Assembly: GCA_027924585.1 (NCBI GenBank) | Contig: BSBM01000096.1 | Span: 3,534,001 to 3,598,000, forward strand | Length of the DNA: 64,000 bases | Origin: Larix kaempferi | Taxonomy: Eukaryota > Streptophyta > Pinopsida > Pinales > Pinaceae | Direction: 5' to 3' | Shown here: piece by piece, positions 12,644-24,010 of the stretch | Position numbering within the stretch: position 1 is the stretch's first letter | How the letters are laid out: each line of letters begins with the position of its first letter | Translations under genes and position numbers: made by a program | The notes under the pieces: generated by a model | The model's database searches: none | What the model was told of the DNA's origin: nothing | Seen by the model: the letters and a program-made list of their open reading frames with translations, nothing else

Positions 12644-14288
12644 ATGGCAGATGAAAAGAGATACGATAGAGCAGGAGATCCTATCAAGTTTTTGCTCGAG
12701 GAAGCCCTCGCGCGACAGAGGAACGAGATGATGAATAATTTTGCCCAGATCCTTCGACGCATGCCAACGACAACATATACACCTTCGACAAGCAGTCGTT
12801 TCGGAGATGCGATTCCCTTCAAGGTACAAGTTAACTTTGATATCCTTTTATTTGAAGGCCAGATCAATGCCGATGACATAGATAAATGGTTGAATCTACT
12901 AGAGGGGTATTTCTCTGTCCACAATTTTCCCGACAGGGAAAAGATCGTCTTTGCGCTCCTCAAGGCTGTCCCCCATGTCAAAAATTGGTAGGAAACTTAT
13001 TGTGAGCAAAACTCATCAGACGAGTCTGGATTGTTTGAATATTTCAATCCCACTTGGGCCTCTTTTATAGATGTCGTCAAGGAACAATATTACCCTGTTG
13101 GAAACTATGATGACCAGTACACAAAATGGACCGTTCTGCACCAAGAGAGGGACCAAACGGTATCAGAGTACACCAACAAATTTCATACCTTGCGCACAAA
13201 TCTAGGTATCAAGGGCTTCGAGCGGCACCTAGTACTGAAATATCGCAGTGGCCTACAGCGGTACATACGAACAAAGATGGATTTCTTGGAAATCTCTTCA
13301 CTCGGATCCGCCTATCGATATGCTGTCAAAATTGAGCAGAAATTTTGAGCAAAAGAACAAGCTTGATTTTGGACCTGCGCAAAAGCAGGGCAAGGGAAAC
13401 TTTGGCTCGCACAACACGAGGCAGGGAAAGGACAACCAGTCCCAGCCACAAGCGAAGAAGGGTAACGAAAAGACGAAGAAGGACACTGGGAGGTGGTGCG
13501 AGTTCCACAAAAGCCCCTAGCACAACACTGATGAATGTCGATCAAAACAGTCATTGGTGGCTGAGATCAAAGCTTCAGAATCAGATCCCAGTTCCGATTA
13601 TGACTCAGAACCTAATTTCACAACTGAGCAAAAAGGGAAGCAGATCATTGATGCAGAACCCAGTATCATTGTTGCCACCACACAGATTTAACCAGAGGAA
13701 CCTGAAGAGTCGGAGGCAGAGGAGAGCCTTTTTCACTCACAGATGTGGGTGAAGGGAATTCTCCTACACTTTGTTGTGGACAGCGGCAGCCAGAAGAACC
13801 TGATCTCAATAGAAGCCATCAAGAGATTGGAACTACCGATAACACCACACCTGCAACCATACACCATTGGATGGCTAAGCCAAGGACGAAGGATCCGCAT
13901 CAGTCATCAATGTCGACTACCATACGGCATCAAGCCCTTCAAAGATGAGGTATTGTGTGATGTGGCCCCACTTGACATATGTGATGTTCTTTTAGGACAA
14001 CCATATATGTGGAATCGTCATGTTGTATATGAATCACGACCTCGCGGTGTCATTGTCACTTTGAGAGGACAACTCTATCGAAGATCGGAGATAGTTGCAC
14101 CTACCCCAACCAAGCAGGGAAGGAAGATAATCTCTCACACTGGGAAATTTTCCCTGTTCGCAATTGCCACTAAAGGAGAACATCAGATCATAGAGACACC
14201 CACAACCTCTGCACATCATCCCTCTACTCAGCAGAAACAAAAAGAACACAAATTCAGTGCAGCATCGCCTATTCGAGTACCTTTGTAG
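12644..14288 (+). pseudogene. Gag-protease of the non-autonomous LTR element, degenerate
   Basis: I choose the ATG at 12644 (MADEKRYDRAGDPIKF), 131 bp after the LTR. Residues 1-235 are a retrotransposon Gag domain (DKWLNLLEGYF, then WASFIDVVKEQYYP and LHQERDQTVSEYTNKF). It is broken by one nonsense codon at 12989 (TAG after NW). A frameshift near 13340 moves reading to a second frame with a Lys/Gln-rich linker and a C-x2-H-x4-H-x4-C knuckle (WCEFHKSP, stop, HNTDEC) at about 13494. The retropepsin-like part starts at about 13743, with FVVDSGSQKNLIS (catalytic DSG) and a second conserved block DVLLGQPYMW. The frame ends at 14288, with further weak coding up to the purine tract. No polymerase domain follows. 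Confidence 0.85.
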
Positions 14289-14530
14289 TGCAAGGCCACG
14301 CATTCAAGGTGCTCCTCCAAAAAGAAACCATCCACACCAGTGCATACCAAGGATACCACAACAACCAAAACTGTTGAACAAATCCATCGCATCCAACAAC
14401 AACAATTACAACCCTGAATATTTCAAAGAAAGGAAACCTCTTCGCTTCAGCAAACGCTGCACCCAGAGCTCAACTCAACACACAGTTCAACATATGATAA
14501 GGGATTTGACACAATGGAGACCACTGCTTC

Positions 14531-14545
14531 CTAAGGAGGGAGGAT
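14531..14545 (+). other. Polypurine tract
   Basis: CTAAGGAGGGAGGAT directly precedes the TGATCC start of the 3' LTR. Confidence 0.8.
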
Positions 14546-15186
14546 TGATCCAGGTGGATATCGGTGGCGACCCACCTCTTCCAACTAGCTCAAAACAGTC
14601 TTTTGGCACTTTTGGTAATTTACTATTTTTGGCAATTTTTGGGTCCTAAACTTCCGGAGCCATTTTGAGGCCCTAAACGACATTTTTTCGGCATCGAATG
14701 GTCGAGAAAATATGAGTACTGCGTGCCTAATCCTTTCACATGCCGGACTTGAGATTTGCTGACCCTTTTTGTATTCCTTGAATAGATCTTTCCAACGAGC
14801 TATTGTGCGCCCCAAACGGAGATCGTATGCAAAAGTTACGACCCCGGGAAGTTGATGTACTAACTGACCCAAACGGGGCCCACATGACTTTTGGTGCTTC
14901 ATCTCCTAGGGTTAGGTTTTTGGATGTTTGGGATTCTTTCCCTCATACTTATGATAAATAATCCCTTCGGCCTCCTTTTGTAATCATCTTGGCACAAATG
15001 AGCATAGCGGCCACATCTCTTCTCAGAGATAGCTACCACCATTCCAGCAATTGTATTTTACAGTCTGTTCTATTTCCGCTATTGAATAGAATATGTGTTT
15101 ACTGTATCACTGTGTTCTTTGAAATGTATCTCTGTATATGATTATGTATCTGCTCTTTCATTTTTTTCCCACATAAATCCGAATCG
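14546..15186 (+). repeat. 3' LTR of the gag-protease element
   Basis: 641 bp, collinear without net length change with 11872-12512 and about 6-7 percent diverged by eye. Confidence 0.88.
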
Positions 15187-15556
15187 GGATCATCACTAGA
15201 AGTGTCACCAAAGAGAGAATTGGCAACAAACCTTTAACAACCTTCACCAAAAGTGTTATTGAAAAAGGATTTGGTGACAAACCTTAAAGGATTGCCTCCA
15301 AAAAATAATTAAAATGACGGTTTTTTAAGGTCTGTCATCATATGTGACATTGGTGAGGACCCTTTAATTCTCATCACAAGCATGACTCTCACCATTGGGT
15401 ATTAGTGATAGCCAATGAAGGATCATCACTCGAAGTGTCACCAAAGAGAGAATTGGAAACAGACCTTTAACAACACTCACAAAAAATGTCATTGAAAAGA
15501 CATTTAGTGATGTGCCTTGAAGCATGATTGTCACCAAAGGCCTTTTTTGTAGTACT
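15187..15556. mobile_element. CACTA-like remnant, right part and terminus
   Basis: The stretch ends GGCCTTTTTTGTAGTA at 15556. On the other strand this is TACTACAAAAAAGGCC, one base from the CACTACAAAAAAGGCC end typical of plant CACTA (En/Spm) elements. It contains subterminal-type direct repeats: about 65 bp starting GGATCATCACT(A/C)GAAGTG at 15187 recurs at 15420. No transposase is present, so it is a small non-autonomous copy. The assignment rests on the terminus and repeat style only. Confidence 0.45.
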
Positions 15557-15639
15557 GTTAGTTTCCTCATTTCAAAAATCAATAAAGACATCCATCACAT
15601 GGTGAGGCTAAATTGACAAAATTCATGAGGGATAAGGAA

Positions 15640-17510
15640 AGGGAGCCCCTTCAATGTTTGAGATGTGGATAGGACCACTTGCTTAAAAATTGTCCACATC
15701 AGAATGGGAGTGAAAAACATGTTCACAACATCCAAGAGGTTGAAACTATGAGTGAGGTAGAAAGGATCGTCCCTAGAATCTATGTTGCACTGCAGGATCG
15801 CCAAGCAGACCATCAATCGGCTATGGTTGAAGTTGTAGGTAAGATTGCTAAGCAATGTATTTCTATTTTAATTAACCCTGGATCTTGTCATAGTTATGTT
15901 TCTCCTAATATTGTTGAGATTTGTGCTTTTGATTACAGAAAGAATAATAAATCGGTGTTGGTCCAACTATCCACTAGAACCAAGAGAAAAATTAGCAAAG
16001 TGGTGGAGAAATGTCCATTAGATATGGATGGACTTTTCACATGGGAAAATCTAAATATTTTGCTACTTGGTTCCTATGATGTTCTCATTGGAAATGATTG
16101 GTTGGAAGGACATAAAGTTAAATTTAGTTGCTACAACAAGACATTTGAATGCATTGATGAAGTAAACCCAAAGAGAGTAAAGTGCATTCTAAAGATGGTT
16201 TTTATTAAATATATTTTAGCATTGCAACTAAGGAAGTGCTTCAGAAAAGGTTGTAAATAGTATGCAGCCAATGTATTGAATAGAGAAAAAATGAATTTCC
16301 CAAGTTGGAGAACTATCAAGTCTTGCAAGAATTCAATGGTGTGTTCCTTGATGAAATGTTAAGACTTCCTCCCAAAAGGTATATTGATTTCATAATTGAT
16401 CTTCTGCCGAGAATTGCACTAGTGCCCAAGACACCTTATAGAATGAATACCCCAAAATTGCTAAACCTAAAAATGCAATTGCAAGAGTTGTTGGAAAAGA
16501 AATACATTCGAACAAGTGTGTTTCCATGGAAAGTACCAATTATATTTGTTAAAAAGAATGATGGAACTCTCAAGCTGTGCATTTATTACAAGCATATAAA
16601 TAAAGTTAGAATGAAAAAAAGTACCTTTTATTTCGAATTGATGACCTCTTTTGATGAAATGACAATGAAAAAAATATTTTCAAAGATTGATTACAGATCT
16701 AGTTACCATCAAATTAGAATCAAGAAAGAAAACATAAAAAAATAGTATTTAGAACAAAGTATGAGCACTATGTGTTTGTGATAGTTCCATTTGGTCTCAC
16801 TAATGCACCAGCTACATTCATATGTCTCATGAAAATTGTTTTGAACAAGTATTTGGACAAGTGTGTGCTTACTTTTCTAAATGACGTTCTTATTTATTCC
16901 AAGAATGAAGAAAATCATGAAAAATATTTGAGAAACACTTTGCAAGTGCTAAGCGAGCATAAGTTGTATTCAAAGCTATGCAAATGTGTTTTCTATCAAA
17001 AGCAAATTCACTACTTGGGTTACATTATTTCAGAGGAAGGAATATCAATGGATCCAGAAAAGATTGAGGCCGTTATGAATTGGCCAAGTCCAAAGAATGT
17101 GTCATATGTGATATTTTTTATGGATCTTGTTGGTTATTACATAAGGTTCATTGAAGGATTCTTTAAGGTTGTACACCCCATTACTTGTTTACAAAAGAAG
17201 AGTAAACTTTGAGTGGACACAAAAATGTGAAGAAAGCTTCCAACTATTGAAGAAGCTTCTTACTAATGCTCCAATTTGGAAAATTGCAAATCCAGATTTT
17301 ATGCTATGTACATGTAAACAAATAATTGGAGGAATTCTTATGCAAGACAATCATGCGGTATGCTATGAGTCAAAAAAGCTAAAAGAACATGAAATAAATT
17401 ATGTTAACCATAATTTAGAGCTTTCTACCATAGTGCATGTTTTCAAAATCATGTGGAAGCATTGTTTGATATGTATAAAATTTGAGCTCAAAATTGACCA
17501 TTGTGGTCTG
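15640..17510 (+). pseudogene. Ty3/gypsy knuckle, protease, reverse transcriptase and RNase H (5' section)
   Basis: A CCHC knuckle (LQCLRCG, stop, DHLLKNC) opens the section at about 15655. The protease is around 15830-16200 (CISILINPGSCHSY in place of D-S-G, then DVLIGNDWLEGH). Reverse transcriptase runs from 16305 (YQVLQEFNGVFLDE) through VPIIFVKKNDGTLKLC and FSKIDYRSSYHQI. A frameshift in the A-run at about 16740 leads to VPFGLTNAPATF and the active site at 16874-16885. There the usual F-x-D-D is FLND, so one catalytic Asp is lost. A second frameshift near 17205 leads to RNase H (FEWTQKCEESFQLLKK). Coding stops abruptly in the motif DHCGL at 17510, where the solo LTR begins. Confidence 0.88.
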
Positions 17511-20500
17511 TGTTGCCCCCGAAAAGCACACCCAGGGGAACGAAGCAGAAATCTTCAAGCCGCTAGCTATGTCCTTGGGGCCAAGTTTCGAGTCAGGTGC
17601 TGTCACCTGATCCTAACTCCTCCGTTTAGCCAAACTCCTAACGAAGCCAAGCGGGGTAGACCCTAAGAAAGAGTTTCTAAGGATCTTTAAATTGTTTTTA
17701 GTTGTTAAGGATGGAAGTGATTGTTTTTAGGAGTTTTTTGATGTGAAATTATGAAACAAGGTTATTGCAAATATATGAAATAGTTCGGCAGCATGTAAAG
17801 AAATAACATCAGCATATAAAGATTTAATCAACAATAATGTACTGGTATTAAGCAAATGAAATATATTGTTTCCACTTGGAGATCAGTGTCGATGGAATCA
17901 AATAAAAATAGTGTTGCTGAAAAGTAAATTGTTTTGCAATGTACTAGATCAGTTTTAAATTAATGGAACAATTAGTTGATTACGGGAAAAGGGGATTCCC
18001 GATATACCCTGAGTAGTGGAAATGTGCCCGGATTTCACTTTGTGTGGTTCCACTAAAGGACATGTGGGCTAGATGGAGTCACAAGGAGATGTCCAACACT
18101 ACACCAAACGAGGGTGCAGCCCGACGAGTCCCCGCAGTCACTTTCTAGTGGTTCCCACTTAGCAAAATTTTCCCACAACAAAATGACTTTGAAATTAACG
18201 TTGGATTTTTGTTAAGGGAGGTTAATTAAAAAGGTGGGAACTAATTACTAGTCACTCCAATTCCTTTTGATACACCCAACTGTTGAAAAGTTAACTCCGA
18301 AGGTCCTCCCATATTTTTGGTGTGGGTGTGATGAGGAGGACCAAAAAAGTTGTCCTTTATGTATTTATGTAACAAAGTGACGTTTATATAAATAAAGTCA
18401 ATGTGATTTTATACTTTAGAAAAGTGGGTCACACTTAAATGATGTATTTAATAATTAAAGTTTTTAATTATTAAAAAGTGAGTTTTAATGTGAACCATTG
18501 ATCTTGTAATTAATTATCAACCCTAGATTAGGTAGTTGGAGAAGTTAGCTGCTAAAGACAAAGTATAAAAACAAAGTGAGAGGGACATATTATACACTCA
18601 CCATCAGAGAGGAAGAGAGGAAGATTGAAGATCAAGGAGAGTTCCCTAACAGAGAAAGGGCACAATTTCCCAAGAGAAGGAGCAACATGCTTCCCAAGAC
18701 AGCCATTAAGAGATTTGTACAGCATTCTATCAGATCCATACAGCAGTACGTGTGGGCACAGTTCCCAAGGCAATCATTGGTGCATTGATAGCAGACTGAC
18801 AAAACCATACAACAGAGTCTTTTCTAGCATGTGTGGGCACATATTTCGACAGGGAAAAGTGTGCAAGTCGTACAGTTCGTACAACACGTGTGGGCAACCG
18901 TACAACATGTTGTACAGTACTTTTCTGGCACAGATTTCGAGGTAGTGTTTGTTGCTACTCTGTTTTGTGAAATTCTGTCAATAAGGATTTAAAAGGAAGA
19001 AGAAATTTATTGTCAGAGGTTTTTGAGTTCTTACTCTTCTTAAAGAAAAAATTTCTTCTAGGGTTTTCCCCAAGCAGTGGGGTTTTGCCCAGTCTTTGAC
19101 CAAAAATCATTGTGTTCATGTGCTTACAGTTTATTTCAGTAATTGGCAGAATTTTGGAAGTCATTTTTAGAAGTGTGGTTTTACTTTTAAAATTCAAGTT
19201 AAAGCCCTAGATTCTGAAAGTGTTTGACAGAATGTGTAAATGAGCAATTTCATTTTCTAAGTCAAATTTCTTCACCAAGTTACTGGTCGGACGAACCACA
19301 GAGGTGCAAAGCATACAGAATGGAGTCTTGATTATTTTTAAAAGTTTTAACAATGCATTTTACACAGAAAAAAATAAAATAAAGCAAGCAAATGTTTTCT
19401 AATTACTACCTATGAATCTCTTTCTCGGTTCTATACTCGGGCAAGCCCTTATCCAAGATTCGTCATTCAAGAATGTGCAGGGGTTAGTATTTATTTTGCC
19501 AAAGAATAAAATGGAATGAAATGGAAGTAAAATAGATCTACATGTGGAAATAAAAGTTAATCTAATCTAACAAGTCATCAAAAGAAAAATAAGCTAAAGA
19601 AATTCCAAAACAAAAGACTACTACGGACTCCCCCTAAGGGAATGGGGGTTCTGTGGGCGCTGGGTAGACCACTTGCATCCTTTATTATGATTTTTACAAA
19701 AATAAGTGCCACTTGATCCTTACAAACTTAGATCCATGAGCTTACAACATAAGAAATAGATGAGATGAAGGTAGGAGGTCTCTAGAGCCTTTAATGGTTA
19801 GATTTTCGTGAAATTTCGCCTGAGTAACTCTCTACTCTTTAGTCAAATCTGCAAAACCAGAAAACAAACATTGTTAGAAAATGATGGCATAAACAAATAA
19901 AAGAAAAAAAAATTACATTTTTGGTACTTGGAAAAATATTAAAAAAAATTATAAATGAAGTACCAATTTAGCTAGCTCAGATCTAATGCAAAAAGTGAAG
20001 CTATTGAAGCACTTTAAGACCTAGCTACTAACATGGTAAAACAAGATAAAAACTTTGCAAACCAGATCTACTTATTTAGCCTATGATACAAAGTAACCGA
20101 AGAAAGAGAAATTTGAGTTTAAAGGGATGGATGGAAGACTTCAAGCCCCAAGCTTGATATTCAATGAAGACTTTGAAATGCCTGCAAATAAAAAGAATTA
20201 GCTCAAAAGTGCTGAAGAGGGGAGAGGATGCAACCGAGCTCAACTCCTCCTTCAGATATGTCACCTACACAACTATAAGAAATTCACTTGCCAATAATGG
20301 ATTAGATCTAGTATGTATGCAAAAAAGAAATCAAGAGAGCCTCAGTACAATCGAATACAATTGGCTACTCCTATATCTCTTAGAAACAAAGCACAAGTAA
20401 ACAACTTAACAACTGTAAATGTTTACTCTATGATTATGAACAATCGTCTAAGCTAGATCTATCACCAATATTGAAGCAAAAGCAAACAAGTAGTACAACA

Positions 20501-21704
20501 TCACCTCAACAACATAGCATTCATCAAATGGCACAGCACGGACCTCCAAAGTCTTTCAATTTTTTTCGTCAGATACAACAGTATTACAATGGGAAAAGGT
20601 TCCACCATCCATCCATGAAAGACTGAAGAAACCTCGCTTAAATAGAAAAGGAGAGAAGAGGGGGGCACATTCTAGAGAGATCTAGGGCATGAGGGGCGCA
20701 TCCCTTAGAATGAGGAGCTAACAAGGATTTGAACTAATCCTTAACCCATGATCGGTTGTATGAGGTGGCTTCCACATCACAAGAGGGGTGCCATCCTCAC
20801 TTTGTAATCTTCTCCACCCAACAAGAGCAAGCCAAATAATCCAAGTCCCCATGCAAAGAAAGAGGGTGAATTCCTTGAACATGATTCTCTCACAGTGCTC
20901 TGTTTTGGTTGTCAATCAGTCGACTCTTAATTGATTTGGCCTCCGATATTGATTGCAATCACAACTGGCCCTTTATTTGGACAAATTTCCTCAAATTTAG
21001 GAAATTTGATTTTTTCCATATTTTTATTATTTTCATTTTTTAATTCTCTTTAATCATTTTCGAGAGAATTTTTATTAAGTGATTTAATAATCACTCGAAA
21101 CTTAGGAAAAGTGGGTTTTGGGGTTTTATGGGTGCTCCGGGTTACAAAACGAGCACCCTCATGGAAAATCCCCCCTCTAGACCACACTTTATTTTTGGGT
21201 TTTTTAATTAAAACATTAAAAGTTGACTCATTTTATGGGAAAAGATATTTTCTTGAAACTGAATAAAAATCCTAGGGGATCTAATGCATGTTCATAATGA
21301 CTCAATTTGATGTATAGCATGCTCATAAACATTGACACATGAGCTTTAATAACCTCCTAAGGCCTAACCACCAAGACAATCATTACAGCTTTATAGGAGT
21401 GGATTAAAAACTCATCAATTATATATCGCTTATTCAACATTGCATAATTGACAAGGGAAATTACACCATGGAATGATCGGATTGATGTCTAAGTCCTGGG
21501 GAGCCAAGTTCTTTACAAAAGACCTTCATGCTAGCACATTTTTACAATATCCCCAAGGGGTATGAACATGCAATTATTAAAAAGGGCCAAAAATGGCCCT
21601 GAAAAGACTTTTGAACTTTTGAGCACTGATGATGTATAATTGGATTGTTCACAACTTCGGCGGCTCACAGGAATTCCACTTAATATAGAAATTAGGCGGT
21701 AACA
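17511..21704. mobile_element. Family R solo LTR, copy 2 (4.2 kb)
   Basis: The block starts TGTTGCC and ends TAACA, is flanked by GTCTG and ATCTG (4 of 5 bases), and splits the gypsy RNase H between the Leu codon of DHCGL and the next Lys codon. No second LTR or internal domain accompanies it, so it is a solo LTR of unusual length. It is homologous in order to 2651-5975. About 18.30-19.33 kb has no counterpart in copy 1. That extra stretch contains GTCCTCC...GGAGGAC, a TATAAAA at 18564 and three GTGTGGGCA motifs, and may be a further insertion or a lost segment of copy 1. Frames at 18576-18945 are not conserved proteins. Confidence 0.75.
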
Positions 21705-22082
21705 ATCTGAAATATTTGTTTGGGCAGACAACATTGATTGCAACACAAGGTAGATGGATGGAATTTTTGGGTCATTTGATTTAAAAATAAAACACATAAA
21801 AGAAAAGGAAAATAAAATGGTTGTTGCATTTGGTGGAAAATACATGTAACACATGTGGCATCCATTAGTAATTGCCAAACAAATTTAAGGCAAGGGATCA
21901 TTGACTCTCTTGTTAAAGACGAACATTATGTGCAAGTAAAAGATAAATTACAACGACAAAATTTGAAAATAAGGTATGAAGGTTATCATTTGGAGGATGA
22001 TGGAATTCTTATTTATATAATAGAATGCATATTTTTAGTGATGTAGATTTGAGGATAATTATTATGGATGAAATCTATAAAA
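21705..22082 (+). pseudogene. Ty3/gypsy RNase H end and integrase N-terminal spacer (middle section)
   Basis: Directly after the solo LTR the frame resumes as KYLFGQTTLIATQGRWMEFL, the exact continuation of DHCGL. A decayed spacer follows, then INDCQTNLRQGIIDSL-like sequence and YHLEDDGILIY, typical of the stretch before the integrase zinc finger. It breaks at MDEIYK, where the second insertion starts after a TAAAA. Confidence 0.85.
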
Positions 22083-22231
22083 TGTTGTCCAAAATATTGT
22101 TGTCATTGATGTCAAAGACAAGGGGAGATTGTTGATGTCCAAGATGAAGATGAAGATGGTTGAAGATATTATTGTCATTGATGTCAAAGACATAGAACGA
22201 TTGCAGATAATAAAGAAGATAATGATGTGCA

Positions 22232-22485
22232 CCCCACTTGCCCACTTACGAAAGCAAGAAAACCAAAGAAATATAAAGAAACTATACCTCAAGACCACCT
22301 TGCAAGAGGACACCATGCAATAGTAAGAAAACAGCCTAACCATGATGTCTAAATGAAGACCCCACTTTCCCACTTACGAAGACAAGAAACCAAAGAAATA
22401 TGAAGATACCACACAATGGGGCTAATTTGCGGGCAAAGGAGGACACCTTGCAATAATGAGGAGGCAACATAACCATGCCCTTGAC
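22232..22485. repeat. Direct repeat of about 128 bp inside the solo LTR U3
   Basis: CCCCACTT(G/T)CCCACTTACGAA occurs at 22232 and 22360, and the following AACCAAAGAAATAT and GAGGACACC words are repeated with it. Confidence 0.7.
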
Positions 22486-22639
22486 AAAGGGAGGGGCTGA
22501 ATTGAACTTAAAGACAAGAAGATAAGGTACATTCCCACCTTGTAAAGAAAAAAAGGGGAATGAAGGGACAAACACCCCCTTGTGTCTCCTTGGAAAGAGG
22601 TCGACCCTAAAAGGAGAAAGGTCCCCTAAAAGCACCCTA

Positions 22640-22660
22640 GAAAGGTATAAATAAAAGGAG
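22640..22660 (+). promoter_or_regulatory. TATA-like promoter element of the solo LTR
   Basis: AGGTATAAATAAAAGGAG precedes a CT/GA-rich leader at 22670-22760. Position and composition suit an LTR core promoter. No transcript evidence is available. Confidence 0.4.
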
Positions 22661-23244
22661 TACAACTCTCATTTCATCATCTCATCATCACTTGAGTTCC
22701 TCTCTTAAGTCGTGTGCAATTCTAGAGAGAGAGAAGGAAGAGAGAAGAGAGAGGAGCACTTGCACGGAATCTTTTGAAAATGTTCTCTTAAGAATTTTTC
22801 GAGATATTTGAAGATGTTTTTTCTGAGGGTTTTCTAAAGTTCTCTAAGGAGGAGGATGCACACTTATGGAAGAGAAAGGCTTGAAGATGTGATTTATTCT
22901 TCTTGGATGAAACTTTCACAGTTGGGAAGAGTCTCGTTAGGGAAATTTTAAACTCTAAAATGTGCCTCCTAAGAGATATAATAAAATATTGTGTGTTTGT
23001 CAATTTGTGGGGAAGGTATATTTACAACTCACCTCTTGCACTACAATTTATGCAACTATGATTATATTAAAGTGAAAAAGATATGTACAAATAAAATTAA
23101 TAAAAAAAATATCTTTGATATGACATAAGTACTTTGGAATACATAATGTACTACAATAAAGTACTCACAAAAGAAAATAAAGAAAAACATTTTGGTTTTG
23201 AATGATAAATCTAAATAAAACTTGTATAAATAAATTCGAGACTA

Positions 23245-23454
23245 GCCCCAAGAGTTAGCTCGATCGGTTGTGTTCTCGGAAGTTAGGCCTCCCAGCATGT
23301 GAGGTCACGGGATCCATCCTCATAGACCCTCTTGGAGTTAGGCACGCAGCGGCCGCAGGGCGGAAACCCCTTCGGGACGGGTCCGTCGAAAATTATTTCG
23401 TGGATGTAGCGGTCGGCTAAGCCGATTAAAGTGAACCACATGGAAAAAAAATAA
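23245..23454 (+). mobile_element. tRNA-derived SINE with 19-bp target duplication
   Basis: The body starts GCCCCAAGAGTTAGCTCGAT with an A-box-like TTAGCTCGATCGGTTG at 23255-23270 and a B-box-like GGATCCATCCT at 23310-23320 (8 of 11 to the consensus), the spacing of a Pol III promoter. A GC-rich tRNA-unrelated part follows, and an A-rich tail ends at about 23454. ATAAATAAATTCGAGACTA is present on both sides (23226-23244 and 23455-23473), a long perfect target duplication as expected from LINE-driven insertion. It sits in very AT-rich DNA of the solo LTR. Confidence 0.85.
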
Positions 23455-23473
23455 ATAAATAAATTCGAGACTA

Positions 23474-24010
23474 TATTTATATAAATAAATCACATTAATA
23501 ATTATTTATTTTAAAATATATTAACCATATTTAATATAAAATTTTAACTTATATTCATTAATTAAATCTAATACCAAATATATTATATTATAATATATAT
23601 TATAACCATTTTACCATACCACCTTATCATCACATACTATAAATTATAATATAATATTACATTATTTTGTTAACTTATGTAAATTTTAACAACTTTATTA
23701 ATACGTTATAACTACTATTTTATAATCACATTTATTATTTTTGTTATAATATAATAATATAATTATCATAACACTTTACAAAACTTATAGCAACTTTATG
23801 CATACATTATATTTATAACCAACACGTGTGAATATGTTATATTTATGTTCACACTTTATAAAAGTTATAACAATTTTATCATTAGAACCCTTATGTTACT
23901 CACGTTATATGATATATTTTAAACCTTTAATATTCACGTTAATATGTTTTATAAATTTATATTATAAGTATTCACAACATAAGAAAGAAATTTATTCTAT
24001 GAGGTTTTCA
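23474..24010. other. Very AT-rich stretch
   Basis: About 540 bp of almost pure AT sequence with loosely repeated TTATAACAA(C/T)TTTAT and CACGTTATAT words, probably a degenerate tandem array. No gene. Confidence 0.5.

Larger units (their letters stand above)
11872..15186 (+). mobile_element. Non-autonomous gag-protease LTR retrotransposon (TR-GAG-like)
   Basis: Two LTRs of exactly 641 bp (11872-12512 and 14546-15186) enclose a 2.0-kb interior. The LTRs start TGATCC; the left one ends ATCA and the right one ATCG. By eye about 42 of 641 positions differ, mostly transitions, so the insertion is old. Flanking pentamers are GGATT and GGATC (4 of 5). A primer site follows the left LTR directly and a purine tract precedes the right LTR. 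The interior encodes only a Ty3-type Gag with zinc knuckle and a retropepsin-like domain; there is no room for and no trace of reverse transcriptase, RNase H or integrase. Movement would have needed enzymes from a partner element. Confidence 0.85.

Noticed and set aside
12602-13554. Several minus-strand frames of 65-121 codons
   Set aside because: They are antisense to the gag-protease coding region and reflect its codon pattern.
17415-17606. Minus-strand frame of 63 codons across the gypsy/solo LTR junction
   Set aside because: It spans an insertion boundary, so it cannot be an old gene.
2651-21704. Reading 2651-5975 and 17511-21704 as the two LTRs of one huge element
   Set aside because: The right copy has its own target duplication inside a gypsy gene, and the DNA between the copies consists of independent elements with their own ends.
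23245-23320. Possible tRNA gene
   Set aside because: The boxes are only partly consensus and no acceptor stem or anticodon arm can be folded; the A tail and target duplication indicate a SINE.
23330-23400. GC-rich stretch resembling rRNA or a plastid fragment
   Set aside because: It is part of the SINE body, bounded by an exact target duplication; no rRNA hallmark sequence.
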